Notes: generated by a model from the sequence alone, not told the origin. 42,069 nucleotides of DNA from an uncultured Bacilli bacterium (GCA_944332005.1 CALVJD010000039.1:1-42069), one strand, 5' to 3'; counted from the first letter of the stretch, positions 8,973-18,045 are shown. A program made the numbers and translations.

Positions 8973-10580
8973 CTATCCCACATATTGAAGTGAAGTTCGC
9001 GTTACTGGTTTTCTACTACTTGTTTGTGTATATGGAGTATCAGTACGCCATCCGGTTGCTGCACCCCAACTAGATGGAGCCGCATAAACCGTTCTCGTAG
9101 CTGCAATTCCTGTTTTATTTCCTTTTGGCACTGAAGTAGAAGAATCCTGCCATCCGGTCGTTCCATTTTGTGTTCTGGTTCCTGTTTTCTGACAAGAATA
9201 AGTTCTTCCACATTGAACGCCGATCGTTTGACCATTGGTACAATATGGAGCAGGCCATGTATGCCATACAGAATATCCACCTGGGCAAGATGAAGCACAG
9301 TCGATTGTTTGAATATCTTGACATTCTCCTGTATAAGTATAAGTCTCTGTCCAACTGTAATTTACTCGATATTGTGTTTTCGATTTATAGTATCCATCGC
9401 TAGGAGCAGTTGTACTATAACTACTTGACCAACTAGCAACATCTTGATATCCGTATTCGGTTTTCCCCGTAATTGTTACCGTCTTAGTACTTGTATTTCC
9501 TAATCCATCTTGTGCATAAATCACAACATCTCCTGGTGTATTTACCGTATAAGTATTCGTAGTTCCATAACTTCCATTATTAAAGCGATACTTGACACTT
9601 CCTTCTCCACTATCGACTCCTGTCACTGTTAATGTGATTGGATTACTTGTTACGGCCGTCGTATTCGCACTAACACTAATACTTGGTCCTTCATTATCAA
9701 TCTTAGTTACAAAATAGGTAGAACCTGTTATCGTGTTGATACCATCGCTTATTCTCGCTATCACACTTCCATTTTGGTTAAATGTTAAAACTTGATTTTG
9801 TGTGGCTTCTTCCCACTTACTACCATCATCTAACGAATACTCATAATGTAAACTTTGCCCTTCTAATTCCGGATAAGTAATCGTTACTGTCTTTGTCTTT
9901 GCCCACCCACTCGTATTTACTACATAAGTAGGCATGCCAATTTCCACCGTTTTAACTTCGATATCCTCAGTAGCTACTAAATTATATTCATTCGTTACTT
10001 GAACAAAGATATGATACGTTTGATTGCTTTTTAAATTATGAAATTCGTATGTATTTACTTCTAATAAATCCGTATATTCTTCTCCATCTAGTGAATATGC
10101 ATAACCAATGATTGCTCCTTCTGGATCAAATGCTTCAACCGCAATTTTTATATGATTAGAAGACACACTACTAATCGAAATTGTCACTTCTGGAGGTGTT
10201 TCATCTAATTTACCACAACCACCCTCCACAATCTTTAAATCATCTTGAGGCCCTTTCACACAAAAATTACCATCAGTTACCAAATCAAGTGTTGGCTTGC
10301 CATTTTCATCGGTTGTAATTTCTCCACTTACAAAGTTAGAATCTAGTTCTAATCGTTCATCTGTTACAGCAATCGTAGGATCTTCTAAGTCATTTCCTTC
10401 TTTAAACAAATATAAATCATATGCATTAAAAAGATTATCTAAACTTCTCTCAAAAGCTCCTTTTCTTGCTGCGGCAACAGCATTCAAAACAAGTGGTACT
10501 GCAATTAAAGCAATAATAGCTAATATAACAATTACAGCTAATAATTCAATTAAGGTGAATGCTCTTTTCTTTGTTTTCAT
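8973..10580 (-). CDS. Prepilin-type exoprotein with FN3/Ig-like modules
   Basis: A 535 aa surface protein. It starts MKTKKRAFTLIELLAVIVIL, a type IV prepilin leader followed by a hydrophobic helix to about residue 37 and an amphipathic pilin-like helix. After a short linker there is an FN3-like module (about 128-210), a second beta module (about 215-295), an Ig-like module (about 298-370), and a Trp/Tyr/Thr-rich C-terminal region. That region contains six cysteines (about 417-462: GECQ, DCASSC, YCTNG, QCGRTYSC), which may form disulfides. Residue -1 of the peptidase site is Ala rather than the nearly invariant Gly. Probable role: membrane-tethered or pilus-like adhesin. The lipoprotein gene follows by 12 bp. 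No secretion ATPase or peptidase gene is in the window. Confidence 0.85.
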   Translation of the reverse strand: MKTKKRAFTLIELLAVIVILAIIALIAVPLVLNAVAAARKGAFERSLDNLFNAYDLYLFKEGNDLEDPTIAVTDERLELDSNFVSGEITTDENGKPTLDLVTDGNFCVKGPQDDLKIVEGGCGKLDETPPEVTISISSVSSNHIKIAVEAFDPEGAIIGYAYSLDGEEYTDLLEVNTYEFHNLKSNQTYHIFVQVTNEYNLVATEDIEVKTVEIGMPTYVVNTSGWAKTKTVTITYPELEGQSLHYEYSLDDGSKWEEATQNQVLTFNQNGSVIARISDGINTITGSTYFVTKIDNEGPSISVSANTTAVTSNPITLTVTGVDSGEGSVKYRFNNGSYGTTNTYTVNTPGDVVIYAQDGLGNTSTKTVTITGKTEYGYQDVASWSSSYSTTAPSDGYYKSKTQYRVNYSWTETYTYTGECQDIQTIDCASSCPGGYSVWHTWPAPYCTNGQTIGVQCGRTYSCQKTGTRTQNGTTGWQDSSTSVPKGNKTGIAATRTVYAAPSSWGAATGWRTDTPYTQTSSRKPVTRTSLQYVG

Positions 10581-10607
10581 ATTTCCTACTCCCTACTTTA
10601 CGTTCTT

Positions 10608-10636
10608 ATTTTAACACGTTTTCATTTTGAATACAA
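10608..10636 (-). promoter_or_regulatory. Sigma-A promoter of the prepilin-lipoprotein operon
   Basis: TTGTAT (10631-10636) and TAAAAT (10608-10613) with a 17 bp spacer and a TG just upstream of the -10. GGGAG and AGTAGG precede the start codon. Confidence 0.6.
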
Positions 10637-10644
10637 GATCAAAC

Positions 10645-10668
10645 AAAAAAAGCACCTAATCGTGCTTT
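10645..10668 (-). terminator. Terminator of the prfA-prmC operon
   Basis: Minus-strand stem AAAGCAC / GTGCTTT with a six-base loop, then T residues. The prmC stop codon lies in the loop. Confidence 0.8.
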
Positions 10669-11375
10669 ATAATAAACAAAAAACGATCTTTCCCATGTAA
10701 ATCTTGTTCTACTTGAATATCAGCATAGGGAAAAAGAGCTTTTGCCAGTTGTCGTAAAGACTCCCCTTGTTGATAACCAATTTCAAATGCTAATATAAAA
10801 TGTTGGTTCAAATAATTTTTCACGTGAGTTAATATCTGCTCATAATAATAAAGTCCTTGGTGAGGAGCAAACAAGGCTTGGTGTGGCTCGTTGTAATATA
10901 CGATATCCATAATTTTTTCTTCTTTACTAATATAGGGTGGATTACTAATAATAAGATCAAATTTACCAGTCAAAGGCTTTAACATATCCCCTTCTAAAAA
11001 CGTAATTGCGACTTGGTTTAAACGGGCATTTTGACGTGCGACATCTAAAGCTTCCTTTGAAATATCCACCGCAACGATATCTGCAGAAGGCAATTCTTTT
11101 TTTAACGTAATCGCAATACAACCACTCCCCGTTCCGAGGTCCGCAATGCGAATCGATTCTCCTAAATATTGTTTCACATAACGAATCGTTCGATCCACTA
11201 ATTCTTCGGTTTCAAAACGAGGAATTAAAACACTACGATTCACTTTGATCGGATAACCATAAAAATTAACATCCCCAACAATATATTGAACAGGAAGTCC
11301 TTGTTCTAACTGTTTCATTCCCTCTTCTAACCGAGAGGGATCTAAATACTTTTTTAAATATTCGATATCTGTCAT
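10656..11375 (-). CDS. prmC: Release factor glutamine N5-methyltransferase
   Basis: PrmC (HemK) methylates the glutamine of the GGQ motif of peptide release factors using S-adenosylmethionine. The SAM site is ADLGTGSGCIAITL (about residues 98-111), and the substrate-binding NPPY motif is in ISNPPYIS (about 147). At 239 aa it is about 40 residues shorter than E. coli PrmC; the shortfall is in the N-terminal helical domain that contacts the release factor. The start overlaps the prfA stop (TAATG), so translation is coupled to its own substrate's gene. This pairing is conserved in many bacteria. Confidence 0.95.
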   Translation of the reverse strand: MTDIEYLKKYLDPSRLEEGMKQLEQGLPVQYIVGDVNFYGYPIKVNRSVLIPRFETEELVDRTIRYVKQYLGESIRIADLGTGSGCIAITLKKELPSADIVAVDISKEALDVARQNARLNQVAITFLEGDMLKPLTGKFDLIISNPPYISKEEKIMDIVYYNEPHQALFAPHQGLYYYEQILTHVKNYLNQHFILAFEIGYQQGESLRQLAKALFPYADIQVEQDLHGKDRFLFIIKHD

Positions 11376-12430
11376 TATTCACCACGTAGCTTACGAGCTT
11401 GATCTTCCGCAATCAAAGCATCGATAATCTTACCAAGATCTCCTTCCATGACACGATCTAAGGTGTTAGTAGTAAATCCAATACGATGATCCGTAACACG
11501 ATTTTGAGGATAGTTATAAGTACGAATTTTCTCAGAACGATCTCCCGTTCCAATCTTACTACGACGTTCTTCTCCTAATTCTTTTTCACGTTCTTGTGTT
11601 TTTAAATCAAACAATCTTGTCTTTAAGATTTTAATCGCTTTTTCTTTATTTTTGATCTGTGAACGTTCCGTCTGTGAATAAACGACAATCCCCGTTGGAA
11701 TATGAGTTAGACGAACGGCACTATCCGTCGTATTGACACCTTGTCCACCACATCCACTGCTTCTCGTAATATCGACTCTCACATCATTCATATCAAGCTC
11801 AAAATCAAGTTCCTCAGCTTCTGGCATCACTAATACAGTAGCGGTCGATGTATGAACCCTTCCTTGTGTTTCCGTTGCTGGAACTCGTTGCACACGATGA
11901 GCACCACTTTCATACTTCAAGCGTGAATAAACATTCTCGCCCTTCACCATGAAGCTCACTTGTGTATATCCACCGGCTTCTCCTGACTCCGCTTCTAACT
12001 CTTCTAGTTTCCATCCTTCATTTTCCGCATATTTGGTATACATGCGATATAAATCACCGGCAAAAATATTTCCTTCATCGCCACCAGCAGCACCACGAAT
12101 TTCGACGATAACATTCTTTCCATCATTCGGATCTTTTGGAAGTAAAATAATTTCGATTTCTTTTTCAAGACGTTCTTTTTCGGTTTCTAAATCTGTAAGT
12201 TCTTCTCTGGCCATTTCTCCCAATTCCGGATCATGAACCATTTCCTTTGCTTCCTCTATTCCCGTTAAGACTTTTTTATATTCTCCATAAATTTCATATG
12301 CGTCTCGTAATGATGCTTGTTCTTTCGTAAGCTCTAATGTTTTTTTGACATTGGAAATTACTTCTGGTTTCATCAATTCTGTATTTAATTCTTCATAACG
12401 AGTTTTTATCGCTTCTAATCTCTCTATCAT
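11375..12430 (-). CDS. prfA: Peptide chain release factor 1
   Basis: RF1 of 351 aa, which ends translation at UAA and UAG. The catalytic GGQ is in [17 protein letters not shown] (about residue 228), followed by the conserved [10 protein letters not shown] region. The stop-recognition PxT-type motif lies at [11 protein letters not shown] just before it. Length and order match the family. The start ATG has GAAGG upstream and a good sigma-A promoter. prmC overlaps its stop codon. Confidence 0.97.
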   Translation of the reverse strand: MIERLEAIKTRYEELNTELMKPEVISNVKKTLELTKEQASLRDAYEIYGEYKKVLTGIEEAKEMVHDPELGEMAREELTDLETEKERLEKEIEIILLPKDPNDGKNVIVEIRGAAGGDEGNIFAGDLYRMYTKYAENEGWKLEELEAESGEAGGYTQVSFMVKGENVYSRLKYESGAHRVQRVPATETQGRVHTSTATVLVMPEAEELDFELDMNDVRVDITRSSGCGGQGVNTTDSAVRLTHIPTGIVVYSQTERSQIKNKEKAIKILKTRLFDLKTQEREKELGEERRSKIGTGDRSEKIRTYNYPQNRVTDHRIGFTTNTLDRVMEGDLGKIIDALIAEDQARKLRGE

Positions 12431-12473
12431 CCAGAACCTTCCTTTCTTTTCATTTTATCAAAACACAGTTCAA

Positions 12474-12502
12474 ATTATACTATATTTTCATAAAATACGC
12501 AA
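12474..12502 (-). promoter_or_regulatory. Sigma-A promoter of prfA-prmC
   Basis: TTGCGT (12497-12502) and TATAAT (12474-12479) with a 17 bp spacer, 44 bp upstream of the prfA start. Confidence 0.75.
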
Positions 12503-12506
12503 CAAA

Positions 12507-12530
12507 ATAAAAAAGAGCATTTCTACTCTT
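12507..12530 (-). terminator. Terminator of the ywiB-argS-rpoE operon
   Basis: Minus-strand AAGAGT / GCTCTT stem (one T:G pair) followed by T6 and a further T-rich stretch. The rpoE stop codon (12523-12525) lies inside the hairpin. Confidence 0.65.
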
Positions 12531-12957
12531 CTTCCTCTTCTTCATCAGAAATAATAGCCAAATCATCGATATCATCGTCATCATCAGTAAGATCATCATC
12601 TACAAGTGCAACATCGATATCTTCTTCCTCTTCCGAAGCCATTTCTTCTTCCGGTTCTTCTTCCTCTTCTTCCAATAATTCTTCATCATCATCAATGACG
12701 ATTTCAACCGAATGATGATCTCGCAAATCCCAATCACCACTATCGAGTAGGACAAAGCGTTTATCTGTTGTCAAAGAAGTATAATAGTCTCCAATTTTAG
12801 CTGCATATTCCTCTTCTGTATAACCTAATAATGCACAGATCTTTTTAAATAAAGCAGCTGTATTCATTGGCTTTTTATTTTCTTTTAATAATAAATCAGT
12901 CAAGTCAGTATAAGACAAAACTTCTAACTCTTCCCTTGTCATATTTTTTAATTTCAT
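12523..12957 (-). CDS. rpoE: RNA polymerase delta subunit
   Basis: The Gram-positive delta subunit (144 aa), which speeds recycling of RNA polymerase and tunes promoter selectivity. The folded N-terminal HARE-HTH domain covers about residues 1-85 (MKLKNMTREELEVLSYTDL to WDLRDH). The C-terminal 50 residues are almost only Asp and Glu, the typical disordered tail. The start is set at ATG 12957 because GGAGG lies five bases upstream; upstream in-frame ATGs at 12969-13005 overlap the end of argS and lack a ribosome site. It is the last gene of an operon whose order (ywiB, argS, rpoE) resembles that in Bacillus. Confidence 0.95.
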   Translation of the reverse strand: MKLKNMTREELEVLSYTDLTDLLLKENKKPMNTAALFKKICALLGYTEEEYAAKIGDYYTSLTTDKRFVLLDSGDWDLRDHHSVEIVIDDDEELLEEEEEEPEEEMASEEEEDIDVALVDDDLTDDDDDIDDLAIISDEEEEEE

Positions 12958-12976
12958 AAAATCCTCCATCATCATT

Positions 12977-14671
12977 TTACATAAAAGTTGGTATTTCAAT
13001 TCCAATCAAGTTTAACATTTCTTTTAACACTTTATTTGTTAAGTTTAATACATATAACCAATCATTTTTCATCCTCTCGTCTTCTAATCCATTAATATGA
13101 TTATTCTGATAAAACGAATTGGCAAGATCTGCTAGTGCATAAATATATTCTACTATATAATGTGGCATACGATATTGAAACGCATCACTGATGGCATGTT
13201 CTAATTCCAACAATTTCAAACGTAAATTACGATCTACTTCATTATATATATTCATTGATAGAAAGTTCGTTACAGGTTCCATACTCAATATTTTATTAAT
13301 TCGAAGATAAGTATATAACATATATGGTCCTGTCTTTCCGATCGTATTTGAAAATTTATTGATATCAAATATATAATCACGATCACGTGAGTTTTGAAGA
13401 TCAGCAAATTTCAAAATAGCATTGACAATTTTTCTTAAATCTTCTTCGCTCATATCTTTATTATCTTCTTTTTTCGAAACGAAGATTTCTTGTACTTGAT
13501 GAAATAGACCATCTAATTTTGGTGTATCGCCACTACGTGTTTTATACGGTTTACCATCCGTACCGTTGACCGTTCCATATCCTAAAAATTCTAAGTTTGC
13601 ATCACTGATGCCTGCTTTTTTCACAACACGAAACACTTGTTCAAAATGAAGACTTTGACGATTATCGACCACGTAACAAATATAATCAGGATGAAAACGT
13701 TTTTCACGTTCATAGATCGTCGCTAAATCAGTCGTCCCATATAAGTAAGCACCATTACTCTTTTGCCAAATAAGTGGTGGAACAGGATTTACGTCATCCT
13801 CTTTTGCAACGGAAACGATCTTTACTCCTTCACTATCTTCTAATAAGTGTTTTTCTTTTAAAATTTTCTCTGTAGCTTCAATATATTGATAAGCATCACT
13901 TTCTCCTTGCCAAAGATCAAATGACACATCCAAGTATCGATAAAGTCTTTTAATATCATTCCCACTGATTTCTAAAATGATTTTCCATAAATCTTGGTAT
14001 GTAGAATTCCCATCTTGAAGATCTTTGGTAATTGCTGCACACTCTTCTTTGATTTTGTCATCTTCCTTACAAAGTGCACTCATCTCAGGATAAATCTTTT
14101 CTAAATAGTCAAGCGTAATCTCGTCATTCTTTTTTCCATCTCTCAAAATACCATAGATGACCTGACCAATTTGCAAACCAAAGTCTCCTAAATGAACATC
14201 AGCAATCGTTTTATGACCTACATAATTGATAATACGTTTGATACTTTCTCCAACAATCGCCGTTCTCATATGTCCTACGTGAAGAGGCTTGGCGATATTT
14301 GGTCCCCCATAATCTAATACATAAGTATCAACATGCTCTGGTTTAGGATAACCAAATTTTTCTTCATTATTCATACGAATCAACGCACGATTAATAAAAG
14401 TTGAACTAAGTGTCAAATTAATAAATCCCGGTTTTACAAATTCGACTTTTTCAAAATAATCCTCGAAATGATCGAATTTATGCAACTCATTCACGATCGC
14501 CTCACCGATTACTATTGGTGCACAATGATAGGTTTTGGCTAACTTAAAAGCATCATCACATTGATAATCACAAAGCTCTGGACGATTAGACTTAATTACC
14601 TTTAAAGATCCTTCGTATCCTGCTCGCTTTAATGCTTCCGATAAAATCGTTTCCAATTCTTTTATCATCAT
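12977..14671 (-). CDS. argS: Arginyl-tRNA synthetase
   Basis: Class I aminoacyl-tRNA synthetase of 564 aa that charges tRNA-Arg. An N-terminal additional domain (about 1-105) is followed by the catalytic Rossmann fold with the HIGH-type motif HVGHMR (about 130; AKPLHVGHMRT). The KMSKS-equivalent loop reads GKPYKTRSGDTPKL. The C-terminal DALR anticodon-binding domain ends at residue 564. The start overlaps the ywiB stop (ATGA); two adjacent ATGs (14671, 14668) both fit GAGGTG, and the first is used here. Confidence 0.97.
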   Translation of the reverse strand: MMIKELETILSEALKRAGYEGSLKVIKSNRPELCDYQCDDAFKLAKTYHCAPIVIGEAIVNELHKFDHFEDYFEKVEFVKPGFINLTLSSTFINRALIRMNNEEKFGYPKPEHVDTYVLDYGGPNIAKPLHVGHMRTAIVGESIKRIINYVGHKTIADVHLGDFGLQIGQVIYGILRDGKKNDEITLDYLEKIYPEMSALCKEDDKIKEECAAITKDLQDGNSTYQDLWKIILEISGNDIKRLYRYLDVSFDLWQGESDAYQYIEATEKILKEKHLLEDSEGVKIVSVAKEDDVNPVPPLIWQKSNGAYLYGTTDLATIYEREKRFHPDYICYVVDNRQSLHFEQVFRVVKKAGISDANLEFLGYGTVNGTDGKPYKTRSGDTPKLDGLFHQVQEIFVSKKEDNKDMSEEDLRKIVNAILKFADLQNSRDRDYIFDINKFSNTIGKTGPYMLYTYLRINKILSMEPVTNFLSMNIYNEVDRNLRLKLLELEHAISDAFQYRMPHYIVEYIYALADLANSFYQNNHINGLEDERMKNDWLYVLNLTNKVLKEMLNLIGIEIPTFM

Positions 14672-15048
14672 TCTTTCACCTCATACTCTAAACGATAAAG
14701 ATAATCCCCCATATCGACATCACTAATTTTAAGTCTATATGAGATCTCGATCTTATGATTGTTCCATTCTAACATGTTTGTATTGATTTGTAAATGCATC
14801 TTTTGACTCATCGCGAAGATTTTATAATATCCCTCTGTTTCGCCGTGTAAATCAAAGGAAAAATATAATTCATATTCATCGGTTCGTCGTAGGATAGAAA
14901 CGACCGTTTGATCACACTTTAAAGTCGTCATAACATTGTTTTCATGGTAGACGATTTTTCCTTCGTCGATTAGACCAAAACCTTCATGAATAATAGGCAT
15001 CTCTTCTTCTTCGTTTTTTAAAGATGTTTTTAAGGAAATTTTTGCCAT
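14668..15048 (-). CDS. YwiB-like DUF1934 beta-barrel protein
   Basis: A 126 aa soluble protein matching the DUF1934/YwiB family in size and in position directly before argS, as in Bacillus subtilis. The sequence alternates short beta strands (DQTVVSILRRTDEYELYFSF, GEGYYKI-like segment, LQINTNMLEW, KIEISYRL), consistent with the lipocalin-like barrel of that family. Its function is unknown. It is the first gene of the argS-rpoE operon. GAGGTG precedes the ATG at 15048. Confidence 0.8.
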   Translation of the reverse strand: MAKISLKTSLKNEEEEMPIIHEGFGLIDEGKIVYHENNVMTTLKCDQTVVSILRRTDEYELYFSFDLHGETEGYYKIFAMSQKMHLQINTNMLEWNNHKIEISYRLKISDVDMGDYLYRLEYEVKE

Positions 15049-15077
15049 GAAAACACCTCTTTCTTTTTTTCTATGAC

Positions 15078-15083
15078 ATTATA
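15078..15083 (-). promoter_or_regulatory. Extended -10 promoter of ywiB-argS-rpoE
   Basis: TGCTATAAT on the minus strand, 30 bp upstream of the ywiB start. The -35 is weak, as is common with a TGn extension. It lies in the 108 bp region divergent with the PBP gene. Confidence 0.65.
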
Positions 15084-15156
15084 GCATAACTTTTCTGTTT
15101 TTGCACTCATATTTTTAATTTTTTTTCTAATACTAAAATTAGATTGGAGTGAAAGT

Positions 15157-17115
15157 GTGAAAATAGTCAAAAGAATTTTAAAAATCATGTTGTTTTTCTT
15201 CGTTCTGGGAATCATCTTTTACGTTGGTATTTATACCTACGCCAAATTTACACCAAAGCTCGATATCAACTCTGCTAATAGTTTTTATTTATATGACAAA
15301 GATGGTAATTTATACACTGCTAATAGTAGTAAAGAATGGATTTCTTTAGAAGACATCTCTCCTTATCTAATTGATGCGACGATTTCGATCGAAGATAAAC
15401 ATTTTTTTAGTCACCAAGGATTCGACTTCCTACGCATCATCAAAAGTCTATATGTCAACTTGAAAAGTGGAAAGCGATTACAAGGAGCTTCCACCATTTC
15501 TCAACAATATGCCAAAAATCTTTTTCTTGATTTTGATAAGACGTGGAGTCGTAAACTAGAAGAAGCCTGGCTTACCATACGATTGGAATCCCACTACAGT
15601 AAAGAAGAAATCTTAGAAGGATATTTAAATACCATCAATTATGGAGGAATCTTCGGAATCGAAAACGCTAGTTGGTATTATTTTGGTAAAAGTGCCTCAG
15701 ATCTTGATCTTGCGGAAGCGACCTCCCTAGCCGGCATTCCTAAGTCTCCTTCCACTTATTCGCCAATTGCCAATCCCGAAGCTAACAAACAAAGACAAAC
15801 ATTAATTCTAAATTCCATGGTCAAGAATAAAATGATAACGGAGGAAGAAAAAGAACAGGCACTTGCTCAAGAATTAACCTTTACTGGTGAAAAAAGGCAA
15901 AGTACCCTAGCAACTCTCATGTATTATCAAGACGCCGTCATCAAAGAACTACAAGAAATCAAAACAATCCCCTCTTCTTTTTTAAAAACCGGTGGACTCA
16001 AAATATATACCAACTTGGATATGAATGCCCAAACAATATTAGAAGAAAGTGTCCATAAAAATTTAAATGAAATAGAAGAAATCGAGGCTGCTGGTATCAT
16101 CATGGATCCAAATAATGGTAAAGTTCTTGCTTTAATGGGAGGAAGAGACTATTCAAAAAGTCAGTTCAATCGAGCACTCGATGCCAAAAGACAAGTTGGA
16201 TCGACGATGAAGCCATTTCTCTATTATGCAGCTTTAGAAAATGGATTTACTCCCTCTACCACCTTCACAAGTGAAAAAACCACTTTTACATTTGCAGAAG
16301 ATAAAACATATAGTCCTGGCAACTATGATGATAACTACCCTAATAAACCAATTAGTATGGCTGCCGCACTTTCTTATTCCGATAATATCTACGCTGTCAA
16401 AGCACATCTTTTTTTAGGAGAAGACACATTAGTAGATATGGCAAAACGTGTCGGTATCACTACTAAATTAGAAGCAATACCATCTCTTGCCCTGGGAAGT
16501 GAAGAAATTTCGTTAATCGATATGATGCATGGATACGCTACCCTAGCAAATGAAGGATATAAAATAAAACCATACTTTATCACGAAAGTAGAAGATATCG
16601 ATGGAAATGTTTTATACGAAGCCAAAGAAAGCAAAGAAAACGTTCTCAATAAAAGCGTCATCTACGTATTAAATGAAATGATGACCAATTGTTATGCCCC
16701 GGAATTTATCGACTACAATTATCCAACTTGCATGACGATTGCCCCAAGTCTCACGAATAAATATGCCATCAAGTCTGGAACAACTGACACCGATCATTGG
16801 ATTTTTGGATACAACCAAGATATTTTGATTGGCATGTGGGCCGGTTATGACGATAATCGAGAAAGTGCTGTTTCTAATGGTACCAAAGTAAAACAAATGT
16901 GGGCCGATACGATCGAAGGATATTTTAAAGATAAAGAAGCACATTGGTATGAAACACCAAAAAATGTGGTCGGTGTCCTAATCGATCCTATCAGCGGAAA
17001 AGTAGCAACTAACGAGACAGAAAAGAAAAAGATGTTATATTATATAAAAGGTACGGAACCATATACCGATACTCCCGATTTAGATGCCTCTATCCCAACA
17101 ATCAAGCAAGAATAG
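15157..17115 (+). CDS. Class A penicillin-binding protein (652 aa)
   Basis: Bifunctional peptidoglycan synthase anchored by one N-terminal membrane helix (about 8-30). The GT51 glycosyltransferase domain (about 60-235) has SIEDKHFFSHQGFD, QGASTISQQYAKNL and the LEGYLNTINYG region. The transpeptidase domain (about 300-615) has SxxK as GSTMKPF (about 348), SxN as SDN (about 408) and KTG-box variant KSGTT (about 539). Transglycosylation and penicillin-sensitive cross-linking take place outside the membrane. Translation begins at GTG 15157 after GGAGTG. It is monocistronic: a separate promoter begins right after its stop. A second, larger class A PBP is at 35272-38163. Confidence 0.96.
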   Translation: MKIVKRILKIMLFFFVLGIIFYVGIYTYAKFTPKLDINSANSFYLYDKDGNLYTANSSKEWISLEDISPYLIDATISIEDKHFFSHQGFDFLRIIKSLYVNLKSGKRLQGASTISQQYAKNLFLDFDKTWSRKLEEAWLTIRLESHYSKEEILEGYLNTINYGGIFGIENASWYYFGKSASDLDLAEATSLAGIPKSPSTYSPIANPEANKQRQTLILNSMVKNKMITEEEKEQALAQELTFTGEKRQSTLATLMYYQDAVIKELQEIKTIPSSFLKTGGLKIYTNLDMNAQTILEESVHKNLNEIEEIEAAGIIMDPNNGKVLALMGGRDYSKSQFNRALDAKRQVGSTMKPFLYYAALENGFTPSTTFTSEKTTFTFAEDKTYSPGNYDDNYPNKPISMAAALSYSDNIYAVKAHLFLGEDTLVDMAKRVGITTKLEAIPSLALGSEEISLIDMMHGYATLANEGYKIKPYFITKVEDIDGNVLYEAKESKENVLNKSVIYVLNEMMTNCYAPEFIDYNYPTCMTIAPSLTNKYAIKSGTTDTDHWIFGYNQDILIGMWAGYDDNRESAVSNGTKVKQMWADTIEGYFKDKEAHWYETPKNVVGVLIDPISGKVATNETEKKKMLYYIKGTEPYTDTPDLDASIPTIKQE

Positions 17116-17116
17116 A

Positions 17117-17144
17117 TTGACAAGATAAAATGGTTTGGTATAAT
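17117..17144 (+). promoter_or_regulatory. Consensus sigma-A promoter
   Basis: TTGACA (17117-17122), 16 bp, TATAAT (17139-17144). Both boxes match the consensus exactly; it begins one base after the PBP stop codon and drives the 95 aa gene. Confidence 0.85.
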
Positions 17145-17167
17145 AATTACGTCAGGGGGAAGAAAAA

Positions 17168-17455
17168 ATGAATCTTCAAGAAAAAATTAAACAATTAAAT
17201 TATTTAAAACAATATTTAGGTGATCATGTTATGGTAACTTATTATAATTATGGGCATGAAATTTCTTATTCTGGTATATTAGGAACGATCGATCCAGATA
17301 ATATTGAATCGATTCAATTAGGAAAAAAACATCCACAAGATACCGGTATAGGCCTTCCAATTCGCATTGAAAAAAGAGGCATTCCAGTGCTAGAATTAAA
17401 AAGAATTATACGTACAAATGATCAAAAACAAATTTATCCAAATAAAAACAAATAA
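17168..17455 (+). CDS. Small conserved-looking protein, unknown
   Basis: A 95 aa soluble protein I do not recognise. A helix of about 20 residues (MNLQEKIKQLNYLKQYLGD) leads into a run of likely beta strands (HVMVTYYNYG, EISYSGILGTID, SIQLGKK, GLPIRIEKRGIPVLELKRII), followed by a basic tail. Size and pattern would fit an Sm-like or SH3-like small barrel, but no family motif supports this. A strong ribosome site (GTCAGGGGGAAG) and a fully consensus promoter suggest high expression. It forms a single-gene unit closed by a strong terminator. Confidence 0.8.
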   Translation: MNLQEKIKQLNYLKQYLGDHVMVTYYNYGHEISYSGILGTIDPDNIESIQLGKKHPQDTGIGLPIRIEKRGIPVLELKRIIRTNDQKQIYPNKNK

Positions 17456-17475
17456 GGCTTTCTTATTTGCTTTTT
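17449..17475 (+). terminator. Terminator of the 95 aa gene
   Basis: Stem CAAATAAG / CTTATTTG with loop GCTTT, followed by CTTTTTAT. The stop codon lies in the 5' arm. Confidence 0.85.
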
Positions 17476-17486
17476 ATACTTTTATT

Positions 17487-17924
17487 TTACAAAAAAGTTT
17501 TTAATGAATCTACTGCATCTTCTTGCATATCCACATACTCTTGTACTAATTGTTTGATGTTCTCATCAGTCTGTTTATGATTCAACAACTTTCTACCTTC
17601 GATAATTCCCATATTCGTCCCCTGCAACAACAATTCTGCAATCTTCGATGTACTTTTATCTGTAAAAGTTTTCATCTCAATCCCATACCAAGTCATCACT
17701 TTATTCATAGTACTCGTTTCATGGGGTGACCCTTCTGTATATTCAGGATAAAGTTTATGAATCTTCTGAGAAATCTCTCGATATTTCTCATATTGTGTCG
17801 TAAGTTCTTTTCGAAGTGCTTCATCCTCTACTTTTTCTAAAACAAAATGAATGGCATCTTGTCCCATACAAGCCCCTTTATTTAGTTCATCTAAAACATT
17901 CACTTCATTTTTCTCTTCTTTCAT
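17487..17924 (-). CDS. Helical-bundle protein, possibly ferritin-like; unknown
   Basis: A 145 aa protein predicted to be almost entirely alpha-helical, with four long helices (about 7-30, 33-62, 82-112, 118-143). The pattern fits a ferritin-like four-helix bundle similar to small bacterial DUF2383-type proteins. Notable stretches are NKGACMGQDAIHFVLEKV and TNMGIIEGRKLLNH. A full di-iron ExxH pair is not evident, so metal binding is doubtful. ATG 17924 is chosen because AGGAGG lies seven bases upstream; the in-frame ATG at 17954 has no ribosome site. It sits alone between two terminators. Confidence 0.75.
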   Translation of the reverse strand: MKEEKNEVNVLDELNKGACMGQDAIHFVLEKVEDEALRKELTTQYEKYREISQKIHKLYPEYTEGSPHETSTMNKVMTWYGIEMKTFTDKSTSKIAELLLQGTNMGIIEGRKLLNHKQTDENIKQLVQEYVDMQEDAVDSLKTFL

Positions 17925-17993
17925 ATCATTTCCTCCTACTATATAGTGGATCATTTTGAAAAAATTTATACACCCAATAACCGGATCAAAGCA

Positions 17994-18035
17994 TCAAAAA
18001 AAGCAACACATTTCATTCCCTATAATGTGTTGCTT
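17994..18035 (-). terminator. Strong terminator after the 126 aa gene
   Basis: Minus-strand stem of 12 bp (AAGCAACACATT / AATGTGTTGCTT), 11-base loop, then seven T. It ends the 19055-18046 transcript. Confidence 0.9.
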
Positions 18036-18045
18036 ATCAAAGTAA

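Noticed and set aside
12523-12680. Repetitive GAA/GAT-rich stretch as a possible repeat or phase-variable tract
   Set aside because: It encodes the acidic tail of RNA polymerase delta, which is normal for this protein.
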